From NCBI RefSeq assembly GCF_002008225.1, contig NZ_MRDH01000003.1, positions 103,926-167,925 on the forward strand: a stretch of 64,000 bases of DNA, in the 5' to 3' direction. The stretch is from Agrobacterium salinitolerans. Its GTDB lineage: Bacteria; Pseudomonadota; Alphaproteobacteria; Rhizobiales; Rhizobiaceae. Positions 56,240 to 63,919 of this stretch are shown here, piece after piece (the first letter of the stretch is position 1; the number at the start of each line of letters is the position of its first letter). Under the pieces are notes generated by a model. That model did not search any database. It was not told the origin of the DNA and saw only the letters and a list, made by a program, of their open reading frames with translations. The position numbers and the translations under genes were made by a program.

Positions 56240-57604
56240 TCAGATTGCACGTCGTTTCTGGCGCGACTGTACGATCAAATCCAGCACCAGCATGGCCAGC
56301 AGGCTCGCGCCCACCAGCGGGAAAATGACGCCGCCGATGGCGAGTATGGCGAGCAGACCGTACAGGACGCGTTTTTCCTGCGGCAAAGGCGGCACGCCGA
56401 GTGACCCTTTCGGACGGCGTTTCCACCACATGACGCCGGCAGACACGGCAAGCAGCACAATGCCGATACAGGCCGCCAGAAGTACGATCTGGTTGGCAAG
56501 GCCATATTGCTGGCCCAGATGCACGTTGATGCCCCATTCCAGCGCCTTGCCGAGCGGGCCGTAATCGGCGTAGCTCATATCGATCAGCGGTTTGCCGCTA
56601 TATTGATCGAGATGGATGACACGTTGCTGCGCCAGATCGTCGGGATAGACGGAGCCGCTATAGACGCCCGTCGGTTTTCCTGGCAGGGCGACAGCGTAAC
56701 CGGCGGCAAGGCCGAGCGCGTCGAAACGTGCTATCGCCTCGTCGATCCCGATTGGCTGGCCTGCGGCGGAATGGGTGGATTCCGGTATTTTCGCCTGCTC
56801 CAGCGACCAGCTCGTCTTCGCGACGTGGTCGAGATGGTCTCCCGACATCGGAACATCGGTGCGAATGCCCGCCGGATATCCGAAGTTGCTACCATTCGCC
56901 CATTCATTGACCTTGGCGCCCCAGACGCCCGACCAGGGCATGCCGGTGACCGCAAGGAAAACGATGAAAAAACCGACGAAAATGCCGGTGACGGCATGGG
57001 TATCGCGCCAGAATACCCTTTTTTTCGGTGTGCCGCGCACGGTCACGACACCGCCGGTCTGCTTTCGCGGCCACCAGAGATAGATGCCGGTAGCGACAAG
57101 AAGGATGGACCAGCCGGCGGCGATTTCGATCAGATAGCGGGCATAGGTACCGAAATATTTCAGGCTGTGGAGGTAGCGGATCGTCCACATGACGGTGCCG
57201 CGATCCGGGAGGGAACCGGCCACCTCTCCGGTATAGGTGTTGACATAGACGGCCCGCTTTCCATCCGCCGTATTGACGGTGATTTCCGTCGACGCGCCCG
57301 GATCGGCGGGAGTGGTATATTTGACGGCTGTGCCGGGAACGGCCGCAAGCGCTGCGGCCACGATCTCGGAAGGCAGGGCTTTCGGCGCGTTTTGCACCAC
57401 CTCCACACGCTTCAGGTCCGCATGGATGAGATTATCGAACTCATCCCGGAAGAGATAAAGCGCACCGGTGACGGCGAGCGATATCATGAAGGGCAGGACG
57501 AGAAGACCGGCATAAAAATGCCAGCGCCATACGGCGCGGTAAAGATTTATGGACGAGGAATGCGCAGGCGCACGCTCGCCCTCGAAAGAGGTCGTAACGG
57601 ACAT
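56240..57604 (-). CDS. PepSY-associated TM helix protein
   Basis: A 454-residue inner-membrane protein with four membrane helices (about residues 25-45, 150-175, 205-225 and 390-410, with a further hydrophobic C-terminal segment) and periplasmic PepSY domains between them (e.g. AVPGTAVKYTTPADP). The family commonly acts in iron or copper uptake, as flavin-reductase-like or siderophore-associated proteins. The start at 57604 places WRWHFYAGLLVLPFMISLAV as the first helix. A DUF2946 gene is immediately upstream, as often seen in such metal loci. Confidence 0.85.
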   Translation of the reverse strand: MSVTTSFEGERAPAHSSSINLYRAVWRWHFYAGLLVLPFMISLAVTGALYLFRDEFDNLIHADLKRVEVVQNAPKALPSEIVAAALAAVPGTAVKYTTPADPGASTEITVNTADGKRAVYVNTYTGEVAGSLPDRGTVMWTIRYLHSLKYFGTYARYLIEIAAGWSILLVATGIYLWWPRKQTGGVVTVRGTPKKRVFWRDTHAVTGIFVGFFIVFLAVTGMPWSGVWGAKVNEWANGSNFGYPAGIRTDVPMSGDHLDHVAKTSWSLEQAKIPESTHSAAGQPIGIDEAIARFDALGLAAGYAVALPGKPTGVYSGSVYPDDLAQQRVIHLDQYSGKPLIDMSYADYGPLGKALEWGINVHLGQQYGLANQIVLLAACIGIVLLAVSAGVMWWKRRPKGSLGVPPLPQEKRVLYGLLAILAIGGVIFPLVGASLLAMLVLDLIVQSRQKRRAI

Positions 57605-57651
57605 GGATGTCTCCGCAAGAGAATTGATTTTCCGGCAGGCCGGACAGTGTT

Positions 57652-58056
57652 CTAGCGCTGCGGAGCGGAGGGAGGTGCGCGTGGGCGCGATTCCAGATTG
57701 GGCGGCGATGGCGGCAACGCCGCGTCGACGTTCAGGAAGGCGACTTCGACCGCGGGGAGAATATTGTCCGCGCGCTCGATGGGAATAACCGGAAGAGCGG
57801 CGGCCGTGGCCGAAGCCAGACGGCAGAGCGTGCCGCAGCAATCGTCGGCTATCTTGCCGGCTGGGTTCTGTTTGCCGGAGCCGCCTTCCGGCATATGGCT
57901 GGAGCAGATGACTTCATCCGCTGCGAGCGCGGCCATCGCCATGTTGCCGCTGGTCAGACCGTTGGCGAGACCCTGCAAAAGGAAAAGCAAAACCGCCAGC
58001 ATGGCGATGGCGCCAGCCGAACTTCTGTCTTGCATGATCATGCGAATGAATCCCAT
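57652..58056 (-). CDS. DUF2946-like exported protein
   Basis: A protein of about 134 residues with one N-terminal hydrophobic segment (GAIAMLAVLLFLLQGLANGL) and two Cys-rich stretches (ICSSHMPEGG and DDCCGTLCRLAS). It matches the DUF2946 type, whose members often accompany copper or TonB-related genes. Its C-terminus is Pro/Arg-rich. It lies 47 bases upstream of the PepSY gene on the same strand, so co-transcription is likely. An internal ATG eight codons on is an alternative start. Confidence 0.7.
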   Translation of the reverse strand: MGFIRMIMQDRSSAGAIAMLAVLLFLLQGLANGLTSGNMAMAALAADEVICSSHMPEGGSGKQNPAGKIADDCCGTLCRLASATAAALPVIPIERADNILPAVEVAFLNVDAALPPSPPNLESRPRAPPSAPQR

Positions 58057-58135
58057 GCAGTCGCAATGTCACATTTGCGGAGAAATGTCACCGCGACACA
58101 ATGACGGCAGGGTGCTGGCGCGCTTGCCGAGCATG

Positions 58136-58165
58136 CGGAGCGGCGCTGGACCCAGCGCCGCTCCG
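58136..58165. terminator. Long hairpin downstream of the thioesterase gene
   Basis: CGGAGCGGCGCTG (58136-58148), loop GACC, CAGCGCCGCTCCG (58153-58165): 13 perfect GC-rich pairs, 4 bases after the thioesterase stop on the minus strand. There is no T-run, so it may block the transcript end or aid rho-dependent termination. Confidence 0.6.
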
Positions 58166-58169
58166 CCAA

Positions 58170-58562
58170 TCATTCCGCTGCCGGAATGGGAGTGGGTTGT
58201 CCGTTCTCGTCCATCGCCACCATGATGAAGGTTCCGGCGGTGACTTTTTCCAGCTTGTCATAACGCGACCGCTGCGCCCAGGCTTCCACCGTCAGCGTGA
58301 TGGAGGTGCGGCCAACGCGGGCGATATCGGTATAGATCGACAGGGTATCGCCGATCTTCACCGGCAGCTCGAAGGCCATTTCCTTGACCGCCGCTGTGAC
58401 CACGCGACAGCGGGAACGCTCCGCGGCGCGGATGCCGCTCGCCAAGTCCATCTGCGACATGACCCAGCCGCCGAAAATATCGCCGGCCGGATTGGCGTCG
58501 GCCGGCATGGCGAGCGTTCTGAGCGTCAGCTCGCCGGTCGGTTTGATGGTCTGGTCGGTCAT
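58170..58562 (-). CDS. Acyl-CoA thioesterase (hotdog fold)
   Basis: A 130-residue hotdog-fold thioesterase of the YciA-like type: LRTLAMPADANPAGDIFGGWVMSQMDLASG with the catalytic Asp region, then the VKEMAFELPVKIGDTLSIYTDIARVGRTSITLTVEAW core. It probably hydrolyses acyl-CoA esters. The start is the ATG at 58562; the longer frame upstream overlaps rlmB and is a shadow. Confidence 0.88.
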   Translation of the reverse strand: MTDQTIKPTGELTLRTLAMPADANPAGDIFGGWVMSQMDLASGIRAAERSRCRVVTAAVKEMAFELPVKIGDTLSIYTDIARVGRTSITLTVEAWAQRSRYDKLEKVTAGTFIMVAMDENGQPTPIPAAE

Positions 58563-58638
58563 GTTGAGATGTGCTCCGTGCGAATGACAAAGGCGCAGCA
58601 TGCGTTGCGCTTTGCGATTTCGCAAGGAAGGCAAAGCG

Positions 58639-59526
58639 TCAGGACGACGCTTTGCCCAGAAATTGCTGCGTTGCATAAAGGGCGATGGCTGCCGCATTCG
58701 AAACGTTGAGCGATTTGATCTCGCCGGGCATATCGAGCCGGGCGAGCGCCGAGACGGTTTCGCGCGTTTTCTGGCGCAGGCCCTTGCCCTCGGCGCCCAG
58801 CACCAGCGCGATTTTATCACCGCTGAAGGTCTGTTCGATAGGGGCGGGGCCTTCGGAATCCAGGCCGACGGAGAAGAAGCCGAGCTTGTGAAGTTCGCCC
58901 AGCGCATCGGCCAGATTGGTGATCTGGATATAGGGAATGAGTTCTAGCGCGCCGGAGGCCGATTTCGCCAGCACGCCCGACTCGGTCGGGCTGTGGCGCA
59001 TGGTAGTGATGACGGCGCCGGCGTTGAAGGCGACCGCCGAGCGCATGATGGCGCCGACATTGTGCGGATCGGTGACCTGATCGAGCACGAGGATGAGCGG
59101 GCTGTCCTTCAGCGCGCCGAGACGCTTGACCGGCAGCGGCCGGGTTTCCAGCATCACGCCCTGGTGGATGGCCTCGGGGCCGAGCACACGGTCGATATCC
59201 TGAGGGGAGACCATCTCGACCGGGAAGGGCTGGGCATCCGCCTCGCCGATATCCAGCCGCGCAAAGGCGTTCTGGGTGACGGAGAGCTTGACGATCTGCC
59301 GTTCGGGATTGGCGAGTGCCGCACGCACGGTATGCAGGCCGTAAAGATGCACCTGGTCGGGCGCAAGCTGCGGCGGCTTCCAGTCGTCTGCGCCGCGGTT
59401 CTTGCGCTTCGGCTGCTGCGGGGTGGGAATTTCGCCGCGCTCGCGCTTGGCGTCGCGCACGGCGCGGCGCAGGTTGGCATAGTGCGTGTCGCGGGTGGAT
59501 TTGTTCTTGGGATCGTCTTTGCTCAT
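58639..59526 (-). CDS. rlmB: SPOUT family rRNA 2'-O-methyltransferase
   Basis: A 295-residue TrmH-type SPOUT methyltransferase, which methylates the 2'-OH of a guanosine in 23S rRNA (G2251 in E. coli). An N-terminal substrate-binding region (about 50-125, VHLYGLHTVRAALANPERQIVKL) precedes the knot fold with LDQVTDPHNVGAIMRSAVAF and the C-terminal ALVLGAEGKGLRQKTRE and LNVSNAAAIALYA motifs. A Lys/Arg-rich tail of about 45 residues opens the protein. tRNA genes lie divergently upstream. Confidence 0.9.
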   Translation of the reverse strand: MSKDDPKNKSTRDTHYANLRRAVRDAKRERGEIPTPQQPKRKNRGADDWKPPQLAPDQVHLYGLHTVRAALANPERQIVKLSVTQNAFARLDIGEADAQPFPVEMVSPQDIDRVLGPEAIHQGVMLETRPLPVKRLGALKDSPLILVLDQVTDPHNVGAIMRSAVAFNAGAVITTMRHSPTESGVLAKSASGALELIPYIQITNLADALGELHKLGFFSVGLDSEGPAPIEQTFSGDKIALVLGAEGKGLRQKTRETVSALARLDMPGEIKSLNVSNAAAIALYATQQFLGKASS

Positions 59527-59629
59527 GGCGCCTTATATCTCCGGGACGAGGCGCGCACCAGCCCCCGCGATAATCCACAGGGCGGTAAAGAGGTTTGAAT
59601 TTTTTCCCGAAAATTCGTGAATGGGCGTG

Positions 59630-59659
59630 TTGACAGAAACGAACGAGGCCGTCATATAC
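59630..59659 (+). promoter_or_regulatory. Predicted promoter of the tRNA-Tyr/tRNA-Gly unit
   Basis: TTGACA (59630-59635) with ATATAC (59654-59659) at 18 bases. It is 77 bases upstream of the tRNA-Tyr start and well placed to drive both tRNAs. Confidence 0.6.
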
Positions 59660-59735
59660 GCGCCACAGACGACGCAACGGCGCTTCGCCGCAGCGAAATC
59701 TGAAGAGCTTGGTCGCTCGATCCTAGCAGAAAGCT

Positions 59736-59820
59736 GGAGGGATGCCCGAGTGGTTAAAGGGGACGGACTGTAAATCCGTTGGCTACGCCTACGTTGGTTC
59801 AAATCCAACTCCCTCCACCA
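59736..59820 (+). tRNA. tRNA-Tyr (anticodon GUA)
   Basis: An 85-base class II tRNA with a long variable arm (GGCTACGCCTACG region), acceptor stem GGAGGGA/TCCCTCC and encoded CCA. The anticodon loop CTGTAAA gives GUA, read as UAC/UAU. The T-arm GGTTCAAATCC is standard. Confidence 0.97.
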
Positions 59821-59845
59821 TTCTGCACGGATCGAAATCACCACC

Positions 59846-59919
59846 GCGGGTATAGCTCAATGGTAGAGCAGCAGCCTTCCAAGCTGAATACGCGGGTTCG
59901 ATTCCCGCTACCCGCTCCA
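59846..59919 (+). tRNA. tRNA-Gly (anticodon UCC)
   Basis: A 74-base cloverleaf, GCGGGTA/TACCCGC acceptor stem with U discriminator and encoded CCA. Anticodon loop CTTCCAA gives UCC. It lies 25 bases after tRNA-Tyr, and both are probably processed from one transcript. Confidence 0.97.
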
Positions 59920-60093
59920 GCGACTCTTCCCATCATAACTCGATCTTCTTTTACGTTTTTTTCGGCGGAAACATGCGCCCGTCTTTGGGCACTTTTCGAC
60001 TGTTGACACTTTTCAACTGTGGGATGGCGTTCCGCCTGCACTTTGCGATGGGGTCTGACTGCATCTGTGGGTTTTGGCCATGCTCAATCGTCT

Positions 60094-60287
60094 TCAGTAT
60101 GCCTCAAGGGCAGACTGGATTCGCAGTTTTTCCGCGTCCAGCTCGCTCAACCGTCCCATATGGGCCGTAATTTCCTCAAAGACCGAGGTCCGGTCCGTTT
60201 GCGACGGCGCTCAACACGGCGCAGGGCGGAAATCACCTCGATCAGGTCAAGTCGCTCCTGCTCCAGCTTTTCCAGATTCCATAACAT
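60094..60287 (-). pseudogene. Frameshifted small coiled-coil gene
   Basis: From ATG 60287, preceded by ACGGGGAAAACGCG as a good ribosome site, the frame reads MLWNLEKLEQERLDLIEVIS and on through a helical Glu/Leu/Arg region, but ends prematurely at 60147. In another frame the sequence continues as a second helical piece (SVFEEITAHMGRLSELDAEK) to a stop at 60094. The two halves look like one ~64-residue coiled-coil protein with a one-base frame change near 60190-60210. No other feature occupies this 494-base gap (59920-60414). I do not recognise the family. Confidence 0.4.
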
Positions 60288-60414
60288 CGCGTTTTCCCCG
60301 TTGGCAGCTGCATGAACGGCTTGCAGGGATAAAGGTTCAGATCAATAGAATTTAAGGTAAATTTTATCTTCCCGCATCGGCCCGGCTGGAGATCCAGCCC
60401 AGGCCTCGGTCTTT

Positions 60415-60735
60415 TCAATAGGGCGAGCGGCATTGCGTTCGTGTCCCGGCAGGCGCCATATAGCTGTTATCCGTGGGGTGGTAGGACGTGTAACGCGCCG
60501 CACACCATTTTATATGGTTGATCTCGGCTGGCGACAAGGCGTAGCCGTTGGACACGGCCTCTTCACCTTTGCCCGCTGCAAAGGCAGAGGCGGGATAGCC
60601 TCGCTCATCTGAAGCCTGTGCCTGAACTTTGTAGGCCGGCGGTATGAGGCTCAGCGCGTTGGCGGGAACGACCGCAGCGGCAGATATCGCGACGCCAAGA
60701 GCGAGCGCGGAGATGGTCTTCGGCATCCTCAACAT
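60415..60735 (-). CDS. BA14K-like exported protein
   Basis: A 106-residue exported protein. The signal peptide MLRMPKTISALALGVAISAA (cleavage after Ala-Asn-Ala, near 28) is followed by a short domain ending HIKWCAARYTSYHPTDNSYMAPAGTRTQC, which has the BA14K motif of the alphaproteobacterial lectin-like family named after a Brucella antigen. The start at 60735 gives the signal peptide; longer frames do not. Confidence 0.82.
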   Translation of the reverse strand: MLRMPKTISALALGVAISAAAVVPANALSLIPPAYKVQAQASDERGYPASAFAAGKGEEAVSNGYALSPAEINHIKWCAARYTSYHPTDNSYMAPAGTRTQCRSPY

Positions 60736-60976
60736 CGATAAATCCTCGTTATTCGTTCGGTATGCTAACGAAAACTTAGGAAATTCGTTCCGCTGGAGGC
60801 TTGACGTCACACGAAGACGTGATTCTGCGACGTCGGCTTCATCGGGAAAACGCTGTCCGCGATGAGCGCGTTTTATGCCCGTTCAACCGGACTTTGTATC
60901 CGTGCCGCACGGCTCGTTGACAAGCGCAAAATCCGGTCGGATAGTCGCCCGGCAATCATGCAAACGGGAGCCTTCA

Positions 60977-61426
60977 ATGTTTAACAGGGTTGTCATTCTC
61001 TCATCCTTTGCGCTGCTGACATCGGCGGCGTTTGTCTCCCCCGCAGCAGCACTCACCATGAAGGAGTGCAGCGCGAAATATCAGGCGGCGAAAGCCGACG
61101 GGTCTGCCAAGGACGTCAAGTGGAACGACTATCGCGCCAAGTTCTGCGGCAGCGAGGCGGCAGCCGAGGATGCGGCCGACGACAAGCAGGTCGCGGCCAC
61201 CACCGAAAAAGAACCCGAAAAAGCGACGACAAAGGCCCCGAAGGGCGTCGCTTTTCCGCGTGCTGTCGATAAGAAATATTCAAGCGAGACGCCCGCAAAG
61301 GCACGCCTGAAAACCTGTGCCGACTCCTACCACAAGAACAAGAATGACGGCACGCTCGGCGATCTGAAATGGATCCAGAAGGGCGGCGGCTACTGGAGCC
61401 TGTGCAACACGGCCCTGAAGAGCTGA
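60977..61426 (+). CDS. Exported hypothetical protein with two Cys-bounded repeats
   Basis: A 149-residue protein with a signal peptide (MFNRVVILSSFALLTSAAFV, cleavage after residue 26). Two related segments occur: residues 31-57 (CSAKYQAAKADGSAKDVKWN to C57) and 114-143 (CADSYHKNKNDGTLGDLKWI to C143), each starting and ending with Cys and containing a K-x-Asp-Gly-x3-Asp-x-Lys-Trp core. A Lys/Ala/Glu/Thr-rich linker separates them. It would be periplasmic, perhaps with disulfides. I do not recognise the family. Confidence 0.75.
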   Translation: MFNRVVILSSFALLTSAAFVSPAAALTMKECSAKYQAAKADGSAKDVKWNDYRAKFCGSEAAAEDAADDKQVAATTEKEPEKATTKAPKGVAFPRAVDKKYSSETPAKARLKTCADSYHKNKNDGTLGDLKWIQKGGGYWSLCNTALKS

Positions 61427-61463
61427 GACAGGCGGGCGGCTGGCCAAGTACCGCCGGCATTGG

Positions 61464-61494
61464 CGCGTTATCCGACACGGCTTCGGATAACGCG
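61464..61494. terminator. Perfect 12-base inverted repeat after the repeat-protein gene
   Basis: CGCGTTATCCGA (61464-61475), loop CACGGCT, TCGGATAACGCG (61483-61494), 37 bases after the stop. There is no T-run, so it may be a rho-assisted terminator or a small palindromic repeat. Confidence 0.5.
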
Positions 61495-61782
61495 TTAGTC
61501 GTTGGGTCGCGATCGTTTCCCTTGGGCCTTTTTCCCTGCCGCCATTGGCGGGCAGATGCGGATATCGCATCTTGTCCGCGATCAAGACTTGTCGCGGATC
61601 AGTCCGTTCCTTGACGGTGGGAAATCCGTGGCTGGGAGCAACCCCGTTTTCGGGCGGGTAAAATCTGCGAATGGCTTGCGATTCAGTCTCTTGATAGAAA
61701 GATCTGATGCTGCGGGTTGATCCGCAGCCAGCAATTCAACGGCTGCGGCTGTCCGATGACGGTTCGCTGGCAATGTGGGCTG

Positions 61783-61878
61783 ATGACCAGACGATTTCGA
61801 AACTATCTCACCGTGCTGGCCATATCGCTGTTGATGTGGACGGTGATCCTTGGCGTGGTTTATTGGCTGTTTCGATAG
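61783..61878 (+). CDS. Possible small single-pass membrane protein
   Basis: A 31-residue frame, MTRRFRNYLTVLAISLLMWT then VILGVVYWLFR: a basic start followed by one 22-residue hydrophobic helix. An in-frame ATG at 61756 would extend it by nine residues. GTGGG precedes the chosen ATG. It lies in an otherwise empty 629-base gap (61427-62055). The membrane-protein pattern is clear, but expression is unproven. Confidence 0.4.
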   Translation: MTRRFRNYLTVLAISLLMWTVILGVVYWLFR

Positions 61879-62055
61879 TTTCCACCAGGCTTACCGGCCT
61901 GAATGAAACTGCCGCAAGGCTTGTTTGGTGAGAAAGCCCCAGGTTCGCCTATGAGGCCGATATTCCCAAAAAATTTGAGGTGTTGAGAGGCGTCCGCCCC
62001 ATTTCGGCTTTGCTGGCGTGCCCCTATGGTTCGGTGAAATCAGGAAAGGGTCATC

Positions 62056-62424
62056 ATGAAAAAATCCGTTGCCGCGACATGCCTTGCAGTTTTCTCCACG
62101 TCGATTGCGACCGGCGCCATGGCTGAAGACCTGGTGATTCCTCTTCCGAAAGACACGACGGTCGAAAAGGTTGAGACCGTCTACCAATGCGCTGCCGACA
62201 AGGTGGAGGCCGTCTATTTCAATGCCGGTGAGATCAGCCTCGTTCGGCTGGGGCTGAAGGATGGCGTCACCGTTGCCGCAAATGTCATTTCCGGCTCGGG
62301 AGCGAAATATCAGGGCGGCATGTATGTCTGGTGGTCGAAGGGTGATGAGGCGGATCTTTACGATCTGATGGCCGATCCGCAGATGAAGCAGCCGGTTCAT
62401 TGCATCGAGACCAAAAAACCCTAA
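62056..62424 (+). CDS. MliC-family lysozyme inhibitor-like protein
   Basis: A 122-residue exported protein. Signal peptide MKKSVAATCLAVFSTSIATG with cleavage near Ala-Met-Ala (23). The mature part has the MliC (C-type lysozyme inhibitor) pattern: VYQCAADKVEAVYFNAGEIS, ISGSGAKYQGGMYVWWSKGDEADL and a C-terminal Cys in VHCIETKKP for the disulfide with the first Cys. It has no lipobox, so it is periplasmic and soluble. AGGAAAGGG precedes the ATG. Confidence 0.85.
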   Translation: MKKSVAATCLAVFSTSIATGAMAEDLVIPLPKDTTVEKVETVYQCAADKVEAVYFNAGEISLVRLGLKDGVTVAANVISGSGAKYQGGMYVWWSKGDEADLYDLMADPQMKQPVHCIETKKP

Positions 62425-62518
62425 ACGTTTGCTCGTTTCCGCAAAGGAGCGGCGGCAGGGCGGTTTGTGACAACCTTGCCATGCCGCCGGTCAGCGTGGA
62501 AGTGCGCGCGCGGCGCGT

Positions 62519-62632
62519 TCAGCCAAGAACGAGCGACGCAAGAAGCGCCAGCAGGATGAGAGAACTGGCGACAACGCCGAGCCTCACCCTGCGAAGGCGG
62601 CGGGTACGTCCGCCGCTCCAGTCATAAGCCAT
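62519..62632 (-). CDS. Small single-pass membrane protein
   Basis: A 37-residue frame, MAYDWSGGRTRRLRRVRLGV then VASSLILLALLASLVLG. A basic, Arg-rich N-terminus is followed by a 20-residue hydrophobic helix and stop. AAAGG lies 13 bases upstream of the ATG. It is antisense to nothing else and lies between mliC and terC. Short proteins of this shape are conserved in rhizobia in my recollection, but I cannot test it. Confidence 0.5.
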   Translation of the reverse strand: MAYDWSGGRTRRLRRVRLGVVASSLILLALLASLVLG

Positions 62633-62826
62633 TGGCAGCTTTACCTTTCTTTTTATTATTATGACTTATTGATTAGCTCCCTAGGCTTGCCCGTGCCTGA
62701 CCTCAATTGCCAGAATCCATCGGCGAAAATTCACGATTTTCCTGTTCTCTCCCGATGTTGCAGCAAGTGCTTCGATTGATTCTTCCTGTCCCGCGACAGT
62801 GAGGCGGCTTCATGGACGCAAGTCAT

Positions 62827-62860
62827 GGAAAAGGCCCGGAAACGGGTGTTTCCGGGCCTT
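62827..62860 (-). terminator. Intrinsic terminator of terC
   Basis: On the minus strand AAGGCCCGGAAAC-loop-GTTTCCGGGCCTT is followed by TTCC. It lies 27 bases after the terC stop, a strong stem with a short T-tract. Confidence 0.8.
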
Positions 62861-62886
62861 CTGTAGAAGCGTTTCTGGTGGCTGTT

Positions 62887-63519
62887 TCAACTCAGATAGG
62901 TCTGGAGATGGGGCAGAACCTCGAGCGTACCGTGATACAGCATGTTAAGGGCCACATAGATGATGACCATTAGGCCGAGATAGGAAATCCAGCGATAGCG
63001 GTGCAGCAGCTTGGCGACGAAGTTGGCGGCAAGGCCCATGAGCGCAATTGAAACGACGAGGCCGATGATAAGCACCGTCACATGTTCCTGCGCAGCGCCG
63101 GCGACGGCAAGGACGTTGTCCAGCGACATGGAAACATCGGCGATGACGATCTGGGTCGCGGCCTGGAAAAAAGTCTTATGACCCTTGGTCAGGTCGGCCT
63201 CTTCGTCCGTCACCTCGTCTTCGATGGAACCTGCGGCCTCACGCAGTTCGACCCACATCTTCCAGCACACCCAGGCAAGCAGCAGGCCACCGAACAATTG
63301 CAGGCCGACAATGGCGAGAAGCTGCACGGTGACGGCGGCAAAACCGATGCGAAGAACCGTGGCGGCGATGATGCCCACCAGGATCGCCTTGCGGCGAAGG
63401 TGAGCGGGCAGACCGGCTGCGGCAAGGCCGATGACGATGGCGTTGTCGCCCGCCAGCACGAGGTCGATTGCGATAACCTGTAGGAATGCCGTGAAGCCGG
63501 CGGCTGTGAAGATTTCCAT
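62887..63519 (-). CDS. TerC family membrane protein
   Basis: A 210-residue integral membrane protein with six or seven hydrophobic helices. Acidic residues in helices, as in LQVIAIDLVLAGDNAIVIGLA and IVIADVSMSLDNVLAVAGA, form the proposed cation site of TerC, a family linked to tellurite resistance and to manganese export or homeostasis. The metal is not deducible from the sequence. The neighbours are small exported proteins and tuf. Confidence 0.9.
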   Translation of the reverse strand: MEIFTAAGFTAFLQVIAIDLVLAGDNAIVIGLAAAGLPAHLRRKAILVGIIAATVLRIGFAAVTVQLLAIVGLQLFGGLLLAWVCWKMWVELREAAGSIEDEVTDEEADLTKGHKTFFQAATQIVIADVSMSLDNVLAVAGAAQEHVTVLIIGLVVSIALMGLAANFVAKLLHRYRWISYLGLMVIIYVALNMLYHGTLEVLPHLQTYLS

Positions 63520-63919
63520 GGGATGGTCCTGAGGCGGTGCAGAGGTCGCGAAGGAGGCGACGGATCGAGGTATGGCGTGGATGGCGCGCCCGCGACGGAT
63601 TCCAGTCGCCCGTCTCTCCCCGGCGATGACATGTCCTTAAGCCATCATGCCGGTGCAGGTAAAGAAGTTGTGATGGAAATATCTTATTTAGTGATCGACT
63701 ATTCCGTAGAAGGGAGCCGCCGGGCCGGCACTGGCTCCGTCCTCGCGACGGTTTGAATGTCGCAGATCAGATACCATATACGGGCCTCAAGGCACGCTTT
63801 GGGCGCGCGCGAAGACGCTTTCACAATTAAGTCTTGCGCATTCGCTTACAAAGCCTTAAACGGCGACACCAAACCGGTGCGCCGGGGAAACTACTTCACG
63901 TTCACAGGAAGCAATTCAC
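63520..63919. other. Divergent region between terC and tuf
   Basis: This 400-base region should carry the promoters of both genes. A GGGGAGAGACGGGCGAC element on the minus strand resembles part of known metal-responsive leader RNAs, but it is not complete (see rejected items). No gene with convincing protein character is present. Confidence 0.4.

Noticed and set aside
63520..63660. Possible manganese (yybP-ykoY-like) riboswitch upstream of terC
   Set aside because: The minus strand has GGGGAGAGACGG, reminiscent of the start of that RNA, and TerC-family genes are common targets. The conserved second half and closing helix could not be found, so I do not call it. A covariance-model search of this region would decide.
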